From the NCBI GenBank assembly GCA_048267965.1, contig JBLWWK010000002.1, positions 1 to 64,000 on the forward strand: a stretch of DNA of 64,000 nt. Direction: 5' to 3'. Origin of the DNA: GCA-2705995 sp048267965 (GTDB lineage Bacteria; Bacteroidota; Bacteroidia; Flavobacteriales_G; Salibacteraceae). The notes beneath the pieces were generated by a model. That model made no database searches. It saw nothing but the letters and a program-made list of their open reading frames with translations, and was not told the origin of the DNA. This document shows positions 8,142 through 19,000 of this stretch, piece after piece. Positions within the stretch are counted from its first letter, which is position 1. Each line of letters begins with the position of its first letter. The translations under genes and the position numbers were made by a program.

Positions 8142-8609
8142 TTAGTTTTTCAGTGGTTGAACTATTATTTGCGATCCTACAATTTTAACCACTTTAATTG
8201 CAGTGCCTTCATCAATAAACATCCGCTGTGAAGTTACTTCAAAATATTCATTTGCGAACCGTGCATTACCATAAGGATTTACACGTGTTGTGGTAACTCC
8301 CTCGTCTCCAATGTGAATCGAATTTTCAGTAATTTCATTTACTTTTCCTAAGATGTTCGAATTCACCGAAACGCGCTTCCAAGTGCCCGGTCGAAAGGCT
8401 AACCATGTTAAACCTGCCGAGGCCACTACGCAACCCGCTAGGGTTAAATTACCTTCTAAGGTGCCTATTTGGTAAGCTCCGTAAATTCCAATTCCCATAG
8501 CAATGAAACCGAATAAACCTACAATCCCCACACCGGGAACAAAAAATATTTCGATGAGCAATAATATAATGCCCAAAACACAAAGTAAGATCGCTGCTGT
8601 TATTGTCAT
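8142..8609 (-). CDS. NfeD family protein
   Basis: A 155-aa membrane protein of the short NfeD type. It has an N-terminal helix, a second and third helix (about residues 30-48 and 55-75), and a C-terminal OB-fold domain with GKVNEITENSIHIGDEGVT and FEVTSQRMFIDEGTAIKVV. Short NfeD proteins lack the ClpP-like serine protease half of long NfeD and work as partners of SPFH proteins, here FloA directly downstream. The start overlaps the end of the M48 protease gene by 4 bases, so it is probably co-translated. Confidence 0.9.
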   Translation of the reverse strand: MTITAAILLCVLGIILLLIEIFFVPGVGIVGLFGFIAMGIGIYGAYQIGTLEGNLTLAGCVVASAGLTWLAFRPGTWKRVSVNSNILGKVNEITENSIHIGDEGVTTTRVNPYGNARFANEYFEVTSQRMFIDEGTAIKVVKIVGSQIIVQPLKN

Positions 8610-9400
8610 TTTACTTTAGTTGCATACGCTTTAGCTGTAGGTATAAATTCGCGTAAATCATTTACTCGTCTATCGTCAGAGGGGTGTGTGCTCAACATTT
8701 CTGGTGGCTTTTCTCCTCCTTGTGCCGACATTCTTTGCCAGAACTCAACCGCTTCGTTCGGATCATACCCAGCTACCGTCATAAAAACTAAACCCATTTT
8801 ATCTGATTCGGTCTCGTGCTTTCGGCTAAATGCCAAACTCCCTAATTGAGAACCTACACCGTAGCTCAAGTTAAACAAATCTTGGGTTAAGGCTGGTTTT
8901 TGACTTAATGCCACCGATAACCCTACCCCTCCTACTTGCAAAGCCATTTGTTGACTCATTCTCTCGTTTCCATGGCGAGCTACTGCATGCGCAATCTCGT
9001 GCCCCATTACCACGGCCACTCCTTCATCTGTTTCACAAATAGGCAAAATACCAGTATAGAAAACTATTTTTCCGCCCGGCATACACCAAGCATTCACGGT
9101 AGGGTCGTCTACCACGTTAAATTCCCATGCAAAGTTTTTAATGCGTGCAGATTGACCCGTACTTTTCAAGAAGCGTTTACAAGCCTCCTCAATTCGGGCT
9201 CCTACCCTTTTTACTTGCTGAGTTCTCGGATCAGAATCTGGCAAAACATAGTTCTGAGATAGAAAATCGCTGTATTGAGTTATGCTCATGCCAATTAAAT
9301 CGCTTTCTGGCATTAAGTTGAGTTGCTTTCTACCTGTTATCGGAACCGAAGAACAAGCACTTAAAAGCACTACTAAAAAGAGAGCTCGCAATTTACGCAT
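8606..9400 (-). CDS. M48-family metalloprotease lipoprotein
   Basis: A 264-aa zinc protease of the M48 family. It has a lipoprotein signal with lipobox LLSACSS (Cys at about residue 16), so it should be anchored in an envelope membrane on the periplasmic side. The catalytic motif is HEIAH within VVMGHEIAHAVARHGNERMSQQ (only part quoted), and the third zinc ligand is the Glu in SRKHETESDKMG. TGRKQLNLMPESDLIGM near the N-terminus is typical of the BepA/LoiP-like outer-membrane quality-control branch, although the TPR domain of BepA is absent. It overlaps clpS by 8 bases and NfeD by 4, linking envelope proteolysis genes in one transcript. Confidence 0.92.
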   Translation of the reverse strand: MRKLRALFLVVLLSACSSVPITGRKQLNLMPESDLIGMSITQYSDFLSQNYVLPDSDPRTQQVKRVGARIEEACKRFLKSTGQSARIKNFAWEFNVVDDPTVNAWCMPGGKIVFYTGILPICETDEGVAVVMGHEIAHAVARHGNERMSQQMALQVGGVGLSVALSQKPALTQDLFNLSYGVGSQLGSLAFSRKHETESDKMGLVFMTVAGYDPNEAVEFWQRMSAQGGEKPPEMLSTHPSDDRRVNDLREFIPTAKAYATKVK

Positions 9401-9725
9401 TGATGTCTTGAATTTCTGCTGTTAATCCTCTTCTTAAAAGCTCTTTACACCTCGGTTCTAAATCACTTAAAGCACCTCGCTTCACATCGCATTTACCTTT
9501 GTAATGCACCAAATAAGTGCACTGTTCGGCTTGTTCAGGAGCGTGTTCGCACACTTCTATTAAACATTCAATTACAAAATCGAAGGTGTTGTGCTCATCG
9601 TTAAAAAGTATAATTTGATGCTTGTTCGCACTGTCTGTAAGAACATCTACTTCGGGTAATACTTCGGTTTCTGTGGCTTGAAAAGATGGGTGTTGAAGTA
9701 GTTCTTCTCGTTCATCTATTTTCAT
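9393..9725 (-). CDS. clpS: ATP-dependent Clp protease adaptor ClpS
   Basis: An adaptor of about 110 aa that delivers N-degron substrates (bulky N-terminal residues) to ClpAP-type proteases. The conserved core is visible: IILFNDEHNTFDFVIECL, QAEQCTYLVHYKGKC and a final LLRRGLTAEI. The Asn-Asp pair in LFNDE and the His in VHYKGKC belong to the N-end binding pocket. I chose the ATG at 9725 because it follows the upstream TGA by one base with GAG in a Shine-Dalgarno position; an in-frame ATG at 9746 would add 7 residues and overlap the upstream gene. ClpS on an operon with envelope proteases is unusual, and the link is probably only positional. Confidence 0.93.
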   Translation of the reverse strand: MKIDEREELLQHPSFQATETEVLPEVDVLTDSANKHQIILFNDEHNTFDFVIECLIEVCEHAPEQAEQCTYLVHYKGKCDVKRGALSDLEPRCKELLRRGLTAEIQDINA

Positions 9726-9726
9726 T

Positions 9727-12700
9727 TCACTCAATAATTTCACCATTTCTTAATTGTATCACTTTTGCTGAAACAATACCAGCTTTTTGCAAACTTTCTT
9801 CCAATTTCTTAGCGTCTTCAAAGGTAGCGTATTCGCCTACTTGATAACGGGTGGCATTATTCTCTTTACGTAAACTAATACCAAATTTATTGTATTTCAG
9901 AATTACTTCGGTTTCTTCTACCGGCACCTGACCAGCATACGGACCAATTTCTACTTTAAACGCAATTTCGCCTTCTGCTACTTTTGTTTTCTCTGGAATT
10001 CCACTTAGATCAGGTTCGTTGGTTTTGGTTTCTTTTATCTCGGTAGGAACCGTGTTCACTGTCGAAAGTTGTTTTGCTCTTTCAATGGTAATTCTCTGAC
10101 CTTGGTAATAAGCCGTAACAAATGCATCAGTAATTCCGTTGGCTTGAATTTCAGATTTAGCCGCTGAAGCTTCTTGAACAGAAGTGAAAACGCCTGTGCT
10201 ATAACGCACCATTCCAGTTCCTGTTCTGTCTGCATTAATGGGCGAAAGACTAAACGTTTCTTTCGGATCAATTTGCTCTGCATATACCCCAATTTGAACG
10301 GTGTAAAAAAGCTCTCCACGAGAAGCTACGGGCTGAATATCAGCCTCACCTAATGCCACATTCTTGATCTGCTTAGTAGTTCTAAAGTTACCCGGCTGAG
10401 TAGTAACAGAAGCGGTTGATGTGTTGGTATTCTGTGCAGCAGCGGGTACGGTTCCTTCTGCAAGCATTTGTCGAGCTCTTGCAATAGAAATACGTTCACC
10501 ATTTAAATAGGCCACCACAAAAGCATCTGAATAACCCAGATTTCTAATCTGGCCTTTTGCATTATCTGCCGGAGCAAAGTCTTTGAAATAACCCGCTGTA
10601 TAGCGTGTTAAACCACTGCCTGTTTTCTCGCCCGTAATTGGCGCAAAACCTTTAAATGTTTCTGGTGGAATAGGATTTCTAAACGCGCCTACTTGCACCT
10701 TAAACACCAAACCACCTGGCAGTTTGTTCACAATCGGAATTGGGTTCTGAATCGTGTAAACCGGTTGTGAAGTTGTTTCTTTCACAAAAATATCGGTGTT
10801 AACCTTGCTAGGTACTTTGTATAAAAACTCTACGGTTTCTTGCGAATTTGTAGCTGAATTGGTTTCGTTCGACTCTACAGGTTCACTCACAACAGTCTCC
10901 AAATTTTCTTCTGAGTTGTTGGTAGATTCTTCTGCCAACTCAGGAGCATATAAAGCCAATAATTGCTCAATAAAACTGCGAAATTCTGCTATTAAATCTT
11001 GCTGAGTGGTAAGCTTTTTACGTTTTACCGTTAATTCATTTTCAAGTGCGCGCTTCTTCTTTTTAGACCACGTCTTATCGATTTCGGTTTTTAACTCAGC
11101 AATTTGTCGGTCGTGAACAACAATATCGTTTGCGTATTCTTCGATTTTCTGGTTCAACGAATCTGACAATTGATTCGCTTGTGAAGCGTTTCGTTCGCCA
11201 ATAATTTCGAAAACAGCGAGCTGATATTGATACAATTCTAAGGTGCTTTCTGCTTCAATTTTCTCTTGTTCAGCTTCTGCCAATTGCTTCTCTAACGGCT
11301 CTCTTTTCTTACGACTCGAAGTGTTTAAAATCTCTTGTCGTAAACTTAAAACAGCCGATTTTTTGGTTTCAACTACTTCTTTTTGTGTGTCTATTTTAGC
11401 AGCAATTGCCCCAGAAGATGTGCTTTCAACCTTTTGATTGGTTTCTATTACTACTGGCTCTTCTGTGCTTTCTTCTTCTTCAAAAGGCTCTTCGGTGGCA
11501 TTTGTACTCACCTCGGTAGATTCTACCACTTCCCATTCTTCTTCGGGTTGTTGCTGAGTTGCTGTAGCTGGCATATTCGCCTCTTGTGCCGCTTCTTCTG
11601 CAGCCTGATTTTCAGCAGAAAGTAAACCAGTTAATCGATTAATTTCTTGATCTAATTCTACCTTTTCGTTTTCTGTAGCATTGGCTTTTTGAGCCGTTAA
11701 ATCACTTATTAGGTACTGAATAGAATCTTGTTCTGCCGTTGGCATCTCTTCGTTACCTTCTGCTATCACTTCTCGCTCCACAAAATCTGGATTGATTTCT
11801 TCTTCTGATGTTGGAGCAGCTTCTTCTAATTCTTCTTCGTTTTCGGTAGGAACCGATGCCAATTCTGGTTGTGATTCAGGCAACGAAATAGCCTCAAGTT
11901 CATCTTCTAAACGATTTTTCTCTGCAAGAATGTCATCAATTTCTGCTTCTATGCGCACACGGTCTTTCTTCTTACGAGCTTCTATCAACTCTTCGTTTTT
12001 CAGTCGTAATTCTTCGTAAACAGAATCAAGTTGTAGTTGCAACGTAGCCGCTGGAGTTAAGCCAGTAGTTGTATTCACTTCCTCATTCAATTCTTCTTCT
12101 AGAATAGCTTCCGAAGCGAGATTCGGTGTTTCCGATTCTGCCGTTTCGGTAAATTCTTCTTCAGAAGATGGACCCGTATAGATTTCTTCAGAAGGCGCCA
12201 ATTCTTCGGGCTCGGTTCCTTCAGTTGAAGAAGATTCATTGAAAGAAAGCTCACCTTGATACACAAACTCTTCGGCAGAATTTTTCTCTTCTTCTATCAA
12301 CGAGAGGTTTTCACGAATGCGTTCTTTCTTCGCCACCATAAGCATTTCAATGGCCTTGGCTTCTTTATTGCCTACACTGGGTTCGCTCAAACGCGCTTCC
12401 AACGCATCAATGTATTGCTGATTAATGGTGTTTTCTTCAGTTAATCGTTCTTGGGTATTTTCAATGTCGTAAGTAGACTCATAATCGAAAAAGAAGCGAT
12501 CTTCAATGTCTTGTACAGCTGCGTATTCTAGCGCAGTTTCTAAAATTTCTTTGTTCGATGCGGGAGCAATGTTGGCCATTTTTCGCTCGCTCACCATGAT
12601 ATCAAGGCGTTTGGCTTCGGCTTGCTCTTCTAACGTTGATAATCTTTTCTCTTTTTGAGCCTTATTGCTCACACTGGTATTGTATTCTAACTCGTTGCGC

Positions 12701-15348
12701 AAATACGAAATCTCTTTGTTGATGCTCGCCAACCATTGCTGATTAATTTCTCTTTTGGTGGCTTCTTTTTCGTAGTCGTTATCTAATCGGTTGGCTTGCT
12801 GTAATGCTTGCTGAAAGTTCTTTTCTTCCGATTCTGAAATCACTTCTGCTTCAGCACTATTCGCTACTATTTCTTCGGTAGGAACCGCAGCTGAATTATT
12901 CGATGTTTCTTCAACGGGTTCTTGTGTTTCTTCCTCTATTGAAGCAATAGATTCCTCAGGTTGGGCTTCTTCGTTTTCTTCTCCCTTTTGCGATGAATCT
13001 TCATCGGCAGATGCAATTTCTTCGTTTTGAGTGTTCTGCCCCGTTGCATTGCTCGGTAAGTTTGTAGTTCCTATAGAATTTACCGCTTCAGTTTTGCTAC
13101 GAACGGTTCCTACCTTATTCGTAATGCTTTGTGCATCAATATCTGCCAGCGTAATATTCGAGGCTGTTTTGCTGCTCATCTCATTGGCTATTCGCTGTGC
13201 AATCGCTTTTTGATTAGCGTCTAGATTAGAAGCAGCATTCAACTCTTCAGCTTCTTTGTACTTACGCTCTATCTTACTTTCCACATCGGCTAATTCTACC
13301 GATAATTCTTCTACCTGACTCTCGAACGATTTTCGAAGCGCACGGTCTCTGGTTTGTGCCGCTTGCTGTTTGTAATAGCTAATATCTTCTTCTAAAGTGG
13401 TTTTATCTTCTCGCAGCGCATCAGTTTGCTCCATAAGTTGAGCCGCTCTTTGCGCTTCTGGTGAATTTCCGCTGCTGAATTGCTGCACAACATGATTTAC
13501 CGGATTTTCAGGAACAGACGTTCTCGGAACTTGGTTAAACCTCAAGGCCATTTGCTCGGCAGCCATGGTGTTGCTCTGGTTGCTTAACGTTTGCAGTTCG
13601 TTAACTTCGGCTTCTTTTTTATCGATAATTTGCGATAAAGCTTGCCCCATTTTCACAGCCATATCTGCTTCTTGACTGTGTTCTTTTGCTTCATTTCTGA
13701 GCTGATTAATCTCAGCTACTTTCTCTTTTTCATCGGCCGTTGGTTCATCTGGGTTCGATAAGGTTCCTACCAACTGATCGGCTAAAATAAGCTCGTCTTG
13801 TGCCAGTTTTGCCTTCACAGAAGCTAACTGATATAAGTTGGCGGTAGTTTTATTGAGCTCTTGGTATTCTCTTTGTGATTTTTCCAACTCTTTCTCAATA
13901 TTCGCTACAATTTCGTCTTTATTGAGTGAAGGTGCTTGACTTACGGAATTGCTCAATTTTGATTTTTCTACCAATTCTTGTGCTAATAGCAAGCGATCTC
14001 CATCGGTGAGTGGTTCGTCAAAAATGTTTTTAATGATTAGTCGTTCAACACCCTCTTCACTGACCACTTCCATTTCTTGTTTTAACGGACGTAGTTCTGT
14101 TAAGAAGGGAGTTTCGACCATTCCTGTGTGGATTTTATCGCTTCCGGCTACCTCAACAATAAATTTGAATTTACCGCCATTGGGCAGGCGCAAGGTATAT
14201 TTTCCGGTTTCGCGTTGCGTTGTGTAGGATCCGATTTTCTTTCCATTGGCCCTGTTTTCAACTGTGATGGTAGCCACGTTGCCCGAATTCGATTTAAACT
14301 CGCCCAACAAAAAGTTAGTTTGTATGGGTTGTTCACCTGCATTTACCTTGTAAACATGGATTTTTCCTTTTTCGGCATTTCGAGAAGATGAAAAATACGC
14401 AAAAGCCGGATCGTGACTAATGGCATAGAGAAGGTCATCGTCTGGTGTGTTGATTGCAAAATCTAGGTTGCGTGGTTTTGACCATTGATCTGAGGTAGAA
14501 TCATAATCACATACAAAAATATCGTAGCCTCCCATGCTATTATGGCCCTTTGAAGCAAAGTAAAATTGGGTTCCATCCGGACTCATGTACGGAAATTCTT
14601 CATCGTATTGAGTGTTAATGGTCGATGGTAATAACTGGGGAATGCCAATAGACCCTTCTGTTATTCTAACTCGATAGAGGTTGAGGCCCATATCTTCTAT
14701 GTCACCATACGATGCGAAATAGGTATAGGCTCCTTTTCCGCGGTGCATCAATGTTTGAAGGTTCTTCTTTTTGTCTAAATCAGATTGCAGTTCTTCAGGA
14801 ACTTTTAAAATTCTGCCCATTTCAGGAGTGAGATAATACGATAATTGAAAGTTATCTCGACTTACCAGTTTACTTTCTTGAACAGTTACTTCGTTGATGT
14901 TTTTAAGAAGGGTTTCTCCGTTTTCACACATGCGCAATTGACGGTGAACCGGAAAATCTTTGAGTTCTCTTTTGGTAGCGGACGCTTTAAACTTGTTGTA
15001 ATAAACTTTGGCTTCTTTAAATCGGTAATTGTAGTGATAAGCCAACCCCATGTAATAGAAAGCTTCGTTGCTTACATTGGGCTGTTGTACGGCATATTCT
15101 AGAAATTTGAGCGAGGTATTTTTATCTGAATCTACCAACACCATACATGCGCCCAAACGGTAATTGTATAGCGCTTCTTTCGGATAAAAAGAGGTAAGCT
15201 GAGAATAAAGCGCTTTGGCTTCTTTGTAGTTTCCTTGTGAAAAACTCTCTTCTGCCGATTTCTTTAAATCATCGTTGTTTTGCGCAAAGAGAGCCACATT
15301 TGATACTAACAGCAACAGAGTGACAAAAAAGTTAAGCCAAGATTGCAT
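9727..15348 (-). CDS. Giant exported TPR-PD40-coiled-coil-SPOR protein
   Basis: An 1873-aa exported protein. Domains in order: signal peptide (1-22); TPR repeats (about 25-150, with EAFYYMGLAYHYNYRFKEAK); a PD40/WD40-like propeller (about 170-345, with YMSPDGTQFYFASKG and SSRNAEKGKIHVYKV); a carboxypeptidase-regulatory-like segment; then over 1000 residues of coiled coil broken by very Glu-rich, low-complexity linkers. Three SPOR-like repeats close it (about 1548-1628, 1681-1759, 1798-1873), starting FKVQVGAF, FYTVQIGVY and FKVEIGPY. TPR plus PD40 resembles PorE of the type IX secretion/gliding machinery, but PorE ends in an OmpA peptidoglycan-binding domain while this ends in SPOR modules, which bind denuded peptidoglycan. 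A cell-wall-linked structural role is inferred. Five copies of the GGTAGGAACC word lie within it. Confidence 0.85.
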   Translation of the reverse strand: MQSWLNFFVTLLLLVSNVALFAQNNDDLKKSAEESFSQGNYKEAKALYSQLTSFYPKEALYNYRLGACMVLVDSDKNTSLKFLEYAVQQPNVSNEAFYYMGLAYHYNYRFKEAKVYYNKFKASATKRELKDFPVHRQLRMCENGETLLKNINEVTVQESKLVSRDNFQLSYYLTPEMGRILKVPEELQSDLDKKKNLQTLMHRGKGAYTYFASYGDIEDMGLNLYRVRITEGSIGIPQLLPSTINTQYDEEFPYMSPDGTQFYFASKGHNSMGGYDIFVCDYDSTSDQWSKPRNLDFAINTPDDDLLYAISHDPAFAYFSSSRNAEKGKIHVYKVNAGEQPIQTNFLLGEFKSNSGNVATITVENRANGKKIGSYTTQRETGKYTLRLPNGGKFKFIVEVAGSDKIHTGMVETPFLTELRPLKQEMEVVSEEGVERLIIKNIFDEPLTDGDRLLLAQELVEKSKLSNSVSQAPSLNKDEIVANIEKELEKSQREYQELNKTTANLYQLASVKAKLAQDELILADQLVGTLSNPDEPTADEKEKVAEINQLRNEAKEHSQEADMAVKMGQALSQIIDKKEAEVNELQTLSNQSNTMAAEQMALRFNQVPRTSVPENPVNHVVQQFSSGNSPEAQRAAQLMEQTDALREDKTTLEEDISYYKQQAAQTRDRALRKSFESQVEELSVELADVESKIERKYKEAEELNAASNLDANQKAIAQRIANEMSSKTASNITLADIDAQSITNKVGTVRSKTEAVNSIGTTNLPSNATGQNTQNEEIASADEDSSQKGEENEEAQPEESIASIEEETQEPVEETSNNSAAVPTEEIVANSAEAEVISESEEKNFQQALQQANRLDNDYEKEATKREINQQWLASINKEISYLRNELEYNTSVSNKAQKEKRLSTLEEQAEAKRLDIMVSERKMANIAPASNKEILETALEYAAVQDIEDRFFFDYESTYDIENTQERLTEENTINQQYIDALEARLSEPSVGNKEAKAIEMLMVAKKERIRENLSLIEEEKNSAEEFVYQGELSFNESSSTEGTEPEELAPSEEIYTGPSSEEEFTETAESETPNLASEAILEEELNEEVNTTTGLTPAATLQLQLDSVYEELRLKNEELIEARKKKDRVRIEAEIDDILAEKNRLEDELEAISLPESQPELASVPTENEEELEEAAPTSEEEINPDFVEREVIAEGNEEMPTAEQDSIQYLISDLTAQKANATENEKVELDQEINRLTGLLSAENQAAEEAAQEANMPATATQQQPEEEWEVVESTEVSTNATEEPFEEEESTEEPVVIETNQKVESTSSGAIAAKIDTQKEVVETKKSAVLSLRQEILNTSSRKKREPLEKQLAEAEQEKIEAESTLELYQYQLAVFEIIGERNASQANQLSDSLNQKIEEYANDIVVHDRQIAELKTEIDKTWSKKKKRALENELTVKRKKLTTQQDLIAEFRSFIEQLLALYAPELAEESTNNSEENLETVVSEPVESNETNSATNSQETVEFLYKVPSKVNTDIFVKETTSQPVYTIQNPIPIVNKLPGGLVFKVQVGAFRNPIPPETFKGFAPITGEKTGSGLTRYTAGYFKDFAPADNAKGQIRNLGYSDAFVVAYLNGERISIARARQMLAEGTVPAAAQNTNTSTASVTTQPGNFRTTKQIKNVALGEADIQPVASRGELFYTVQIGVYAEQIDPKETFSLSPINADRTGTGMVRYSTGVFTSVQEASAAKSEIQANGITDAFVTAYYQGQRITIERAKQLSTVNTVPTEIKETKTNEPDLSGIPEKTKVAEGEIAFKVEIGPYAGQVPVEETEVILKYNKFGISLRKENNATRYQVGEYATFEDAKKLEESLQKAGIVSAKVIQLRNGEIIE

Positions 15349-15368
15349 TCGACAAATGGTTTTTAAAG

Positions 15369-15989
15369 TTAGTTGCGCTTGAACGATATTTTAGATTCTT
15401 CTCCTTTAAGCAAACGAACAATATTGTTTTTGTGCGTAATTAACACCAAAATAGCAATGAAGATAGAAAACAATTGCAAGGAAAGTATTTCTGACTTCAA
15501 CAAAAAGTGAATAATTAACGGAAATGAGACAGCGGCAATCATAGAAGAAACACTTACAATTCTTGTAGTCAAGAAAATTATCAAAAATACTGCCATTGAA
15601 AGTCCTGCCCCTTGTGGCTCAACACCAATCATAAAACCCAATAAAGTGGCAATTCCTTTTCCGCCTCGAAAGGCTGCAAAAATGGGAAAGATATGCCCGA
15701 ATAGCGCAGCAATTCCCAAAGCGAGTTGGAAGTTGACCATATTGGGGGTATTGGGTTGATACTCGGTAAACAAGGTAGCCAAGTACACCGCGAACATACC
15801 TTTTAATATATCGACTAGTAAAACGGGCAAACCCGCTTTGGCACCCAATACACGAAACGTATTGGTGGCACCCGCGTTTCCGCTACCGTATTCACGAACA
15901 TCTTTGTTGTAGAAGATTCTTCCTACCCATACAGCTGTTGGGATAGAACCTAATAAATAAGCAATGAAGACTAAAAGAATTTTAAACAT
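15369..15989 (-). CDS. plsY: Acyl-phosphate glycerol-3-phosphate acyltransferase PlsY
   Basis: A 206-aa polytopic membrane enzyme that transfers an acyl group from acyl-phosphate to glycerol-3-phosphate, the first step of phospholipid synthesis. Family signatures are GSIPTAVWVGR, the REYGSGNAGATNTFRVLG phosphate-binding loop, the second glycine loop FRGGKGIATLLG, and a C-terminal ITHKNNIVRLLKGEE motif. Five or so hydrophobic segments fit the known topology. It lies 37 bases after the 1509-aa gene and 20 bases before the giant TPR protein. Confidence 0.96.
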   Translation of the reverse strand: MFKILLVFIAYLLGSIPTAVWVGRIFYNKDVREYGSGNAGATNTFRVLGAKAGLPVLLVDILKGMFAVYLATLFTEYQPNTPNMVNFQLALGIAALFGHIFPIFAAFRGGKGIATLLGFMIGVEPQGAGLSMAVFLIIFLTTRIVSVSSMIAAVSFPLIIHFLLKSEILSLQLFSIFIAILVLITHKNNIVRLLKGEESKISFKRN

Positions 15990-16026
15990 GGAATTGTAAT
16001 ACAGCCTACAAAGAAAGTATTTCCTG

Positions 16027-19000
16027 TTAATCTTCCGCTTTGTTTGCTATTTCAGTTCTTAATCGCTTGGTTCCTTTCATGAAAACATAAGGCTTTTGCT
16101 TACGCTCTTTCAAGGTTCTGTCGTCTTTCTTGGTTTCGTCTACAATGGTGTTAAACTCGTCTATACTTGAGTAAACACGCATGTAACCTGTTGCTGTTTT
16201 GTAGTTAAAAGCAAACCATTTGTTCGCAGAAATTTCGATCAGGAGATTTATTTCAACTCCTCTTCGTGTATTTTCAATTAATAGATGTCCGTCTACATAA
16301 CGACTTACTTCTTCTTTACCAAAGTTGCCAATTCCTAAAGGACCAACTGATTGGAACATTTCTTTCTCCTGATTCCAACGCATTTTTACATCGTTAAACA
16401 AAATGGTTTTGTTGAGTTCGTCTGGAACTTTAACTGATTTTCCTAAACTCATTTTACCAATCATTTCGTTAGCGTCTTCGGTTCCTACCAACTCTCGTAA
16501 AGCGGTTTCGTAGGTAGCTCTTTGAAAATCTACTCCTTTTAAGTTGCTCAAAAGCATTTCTTCTTTAATCAACTCTAGCGCCTTTTTGGCAAATAAGAAG
16601 TCGAGTAAAACCACAGCCTCGAAGTTGGTTTCTTTGGTAATGGTGTTTTGATTGTACTTACCCACCACGTTTAAATCTACAAAACCCGTTTCATGAGAAA
16701 GTTGCATTTGCCCCTCCCCTTCGATACTACAATCAGAAGAGTTCAACGCCATGTAATTACCTGGTAGAGAACGCTCGTTCAGTTTTTCGAAAGATGAAAT
16801 ACGGTATTCTTGAGTAGCCTTATCGAACACCAAATAGCCAGAAGTTGGCATGGCTTGGTGATCTTGTTTCGTAGCCAAAGGCGTTAAGAACGTACTGTAG
16901 ATAACCGATGAATCGTAAGGAATTACCAAAGTGTTGGTTAAGGTAGATTGAGCGCGATTAAACGGCTCGTCTATCGTAATAACGATATCTTCAGGATCCA
17001 CTACAGACTTCATTCTAAAATGGTTAGGCGAAACCATTTCACAACTGTGCTGAAGAACTCCATACCCATCGAAATTTAGGTGCTTTCTATTGGCTTCTAT
17101 ATCGAACTTACCGTGAAAAGCAAATGCCGGACTCAACATAAAGTTATCCTCTAACGCAATTACACCATTGGCAATGGTTTGGCGAGAGGTATCCGGTGTA
17201 ACCTCATCGATAGTGAGCGTTTGTATTCGTTGGTTCTCATCGAGATAATCGTATTTACCAGAAGCTTTATACGCCCAGCGACCGTTAATTTTAGTTTGAG
17301 CATCATACACTTTGTGGTACTGAAGTTTTCTATTGGCAACAATTTCGGATCCTTCTAAAGGAACCATTTCTGCCTCTTTCAATACCGTTACTTTTCCATC
17401 TCCTGGAAAAACGCGAGCATCCGCTACATCAATAAATTCTACTTCGTTGGCATCTATTTTATGCACTGCTAAATCGTATACGGCAGATTTCGCATACCAC
17501 GATAAAGAATCTTGTTTCGGATTGATCGAAGTGAATTTTGACCCTTCTAATTCGATCGATTCTGTTCCTTGGTTGACTTCTCCCCCTTTTGACGAGAATT
17601 CTACTTGCTCACTATCCATGTACCAAGTGAAACGATCAAGATAGGCTTGGTATTGAACCTGATCGAAAGTGGTTAAGGCTGGGTCTCCGTTCGATTTACA
17701 TTTAGCAACCCGCTCTTTGAAATCGATATGTGCGTTAATGCCTTCGGTGGTAAACGCCACGGTTTCGAATAGTGAATCGGTGGCCAATTCAAAATCAGCC
17801 GTATCGGCTAATAACTCGTAGAAAAGAAAGTCCATTTTATTACTGGTGAGTTTGGCTCCTTCAAAAGAGTTTACGCCAGACCCCGATAAACCAGTGGGTG
17901 TGTAATTTAACTGACCTTCGTGCTTAGAAACACCGGCATACATGTCGAAAGGTTCTTTCCCTTCGATGGTTGAAGCTTGCAATTCATCGGTATAGGGCAT
18001 CCAGTGCATATACACTTCTTGAGCATTTACCGTTGGGTATTCTACAGGACTCACCTGCTCTTCAATAGTGAATGCTTTCGTTACGGTATTAACAGAATCT
18101 GGATAGAAGATAAAATCGTCTGAAGCCGCTGTGGCGGTTAGGTAATTTAAAACTCCACCGCCTCGTAAACCTTCATGGCTCAAGCGAATTTCTTGTTTGT
18201 AAGTTCCTTTTCCACCGTAGGCAGGAACCCCGCCACCGCCAGTTGTACGTTTAAAGCCTAACGAATTATCTTCTTGTAAACGCAAAGTTTCTTCAAAGTC
18301 TGGGAAAATTCCCGCTGAAACAAAGGTTCCTTCAAATTGAATTTGTTCGTTGGTTACTTTGTCTAAACTATCGAATACAAACGGGTTAACTTGAAAGTAG
18401 AAATCATCTCGCGGATAGACTTTATTCAACACCTCGTTTTTATCGTAATACGCATAAGAAGTTTGTTCTGAATCGAATATTGGGTATTTAGGAATATCGA
18501 AACGGCCCGATTTATTTTGCGCAATATCAATTTGCAATTTCCCTTTCAAATTTTCGAGTTTGGTAAGCACTCGTCTCTCCATGTATTTTCCGCGCTCATC
18601 TTTTTTGGCGCTATTGCTCCAAATTTGAACAGAATCTACAATAGGCATATCCACGTTGAACTCTTCGTAGTTAAAATCGAATTTGCTTCCAAAAAATTCG
18701 AATTTACCTGCAGAATACACTCCATCACAACGGATGTTTCGGTTTTTACCCACTACCACTTGGTTTTCTTTTGGGAAAATACCCACGCGGTGTGCAGTGC
18801 TTAATACAATACGGTCTACGCCTACAATAGTAAGGTCGTAGTTCAATAAATTCATTGTTGCATTAACGCCTCCTTTGGTTCCATCTGCATCAGAAACAAT
18901 ATTGATCACATCGAAATCGCTTCGTTCTGAGCGAGACAAAACGTGGTGAAATAATTTTTCGTTTAACGTTACCCGTTGTGTTTCTGTATTGTAATTTACA

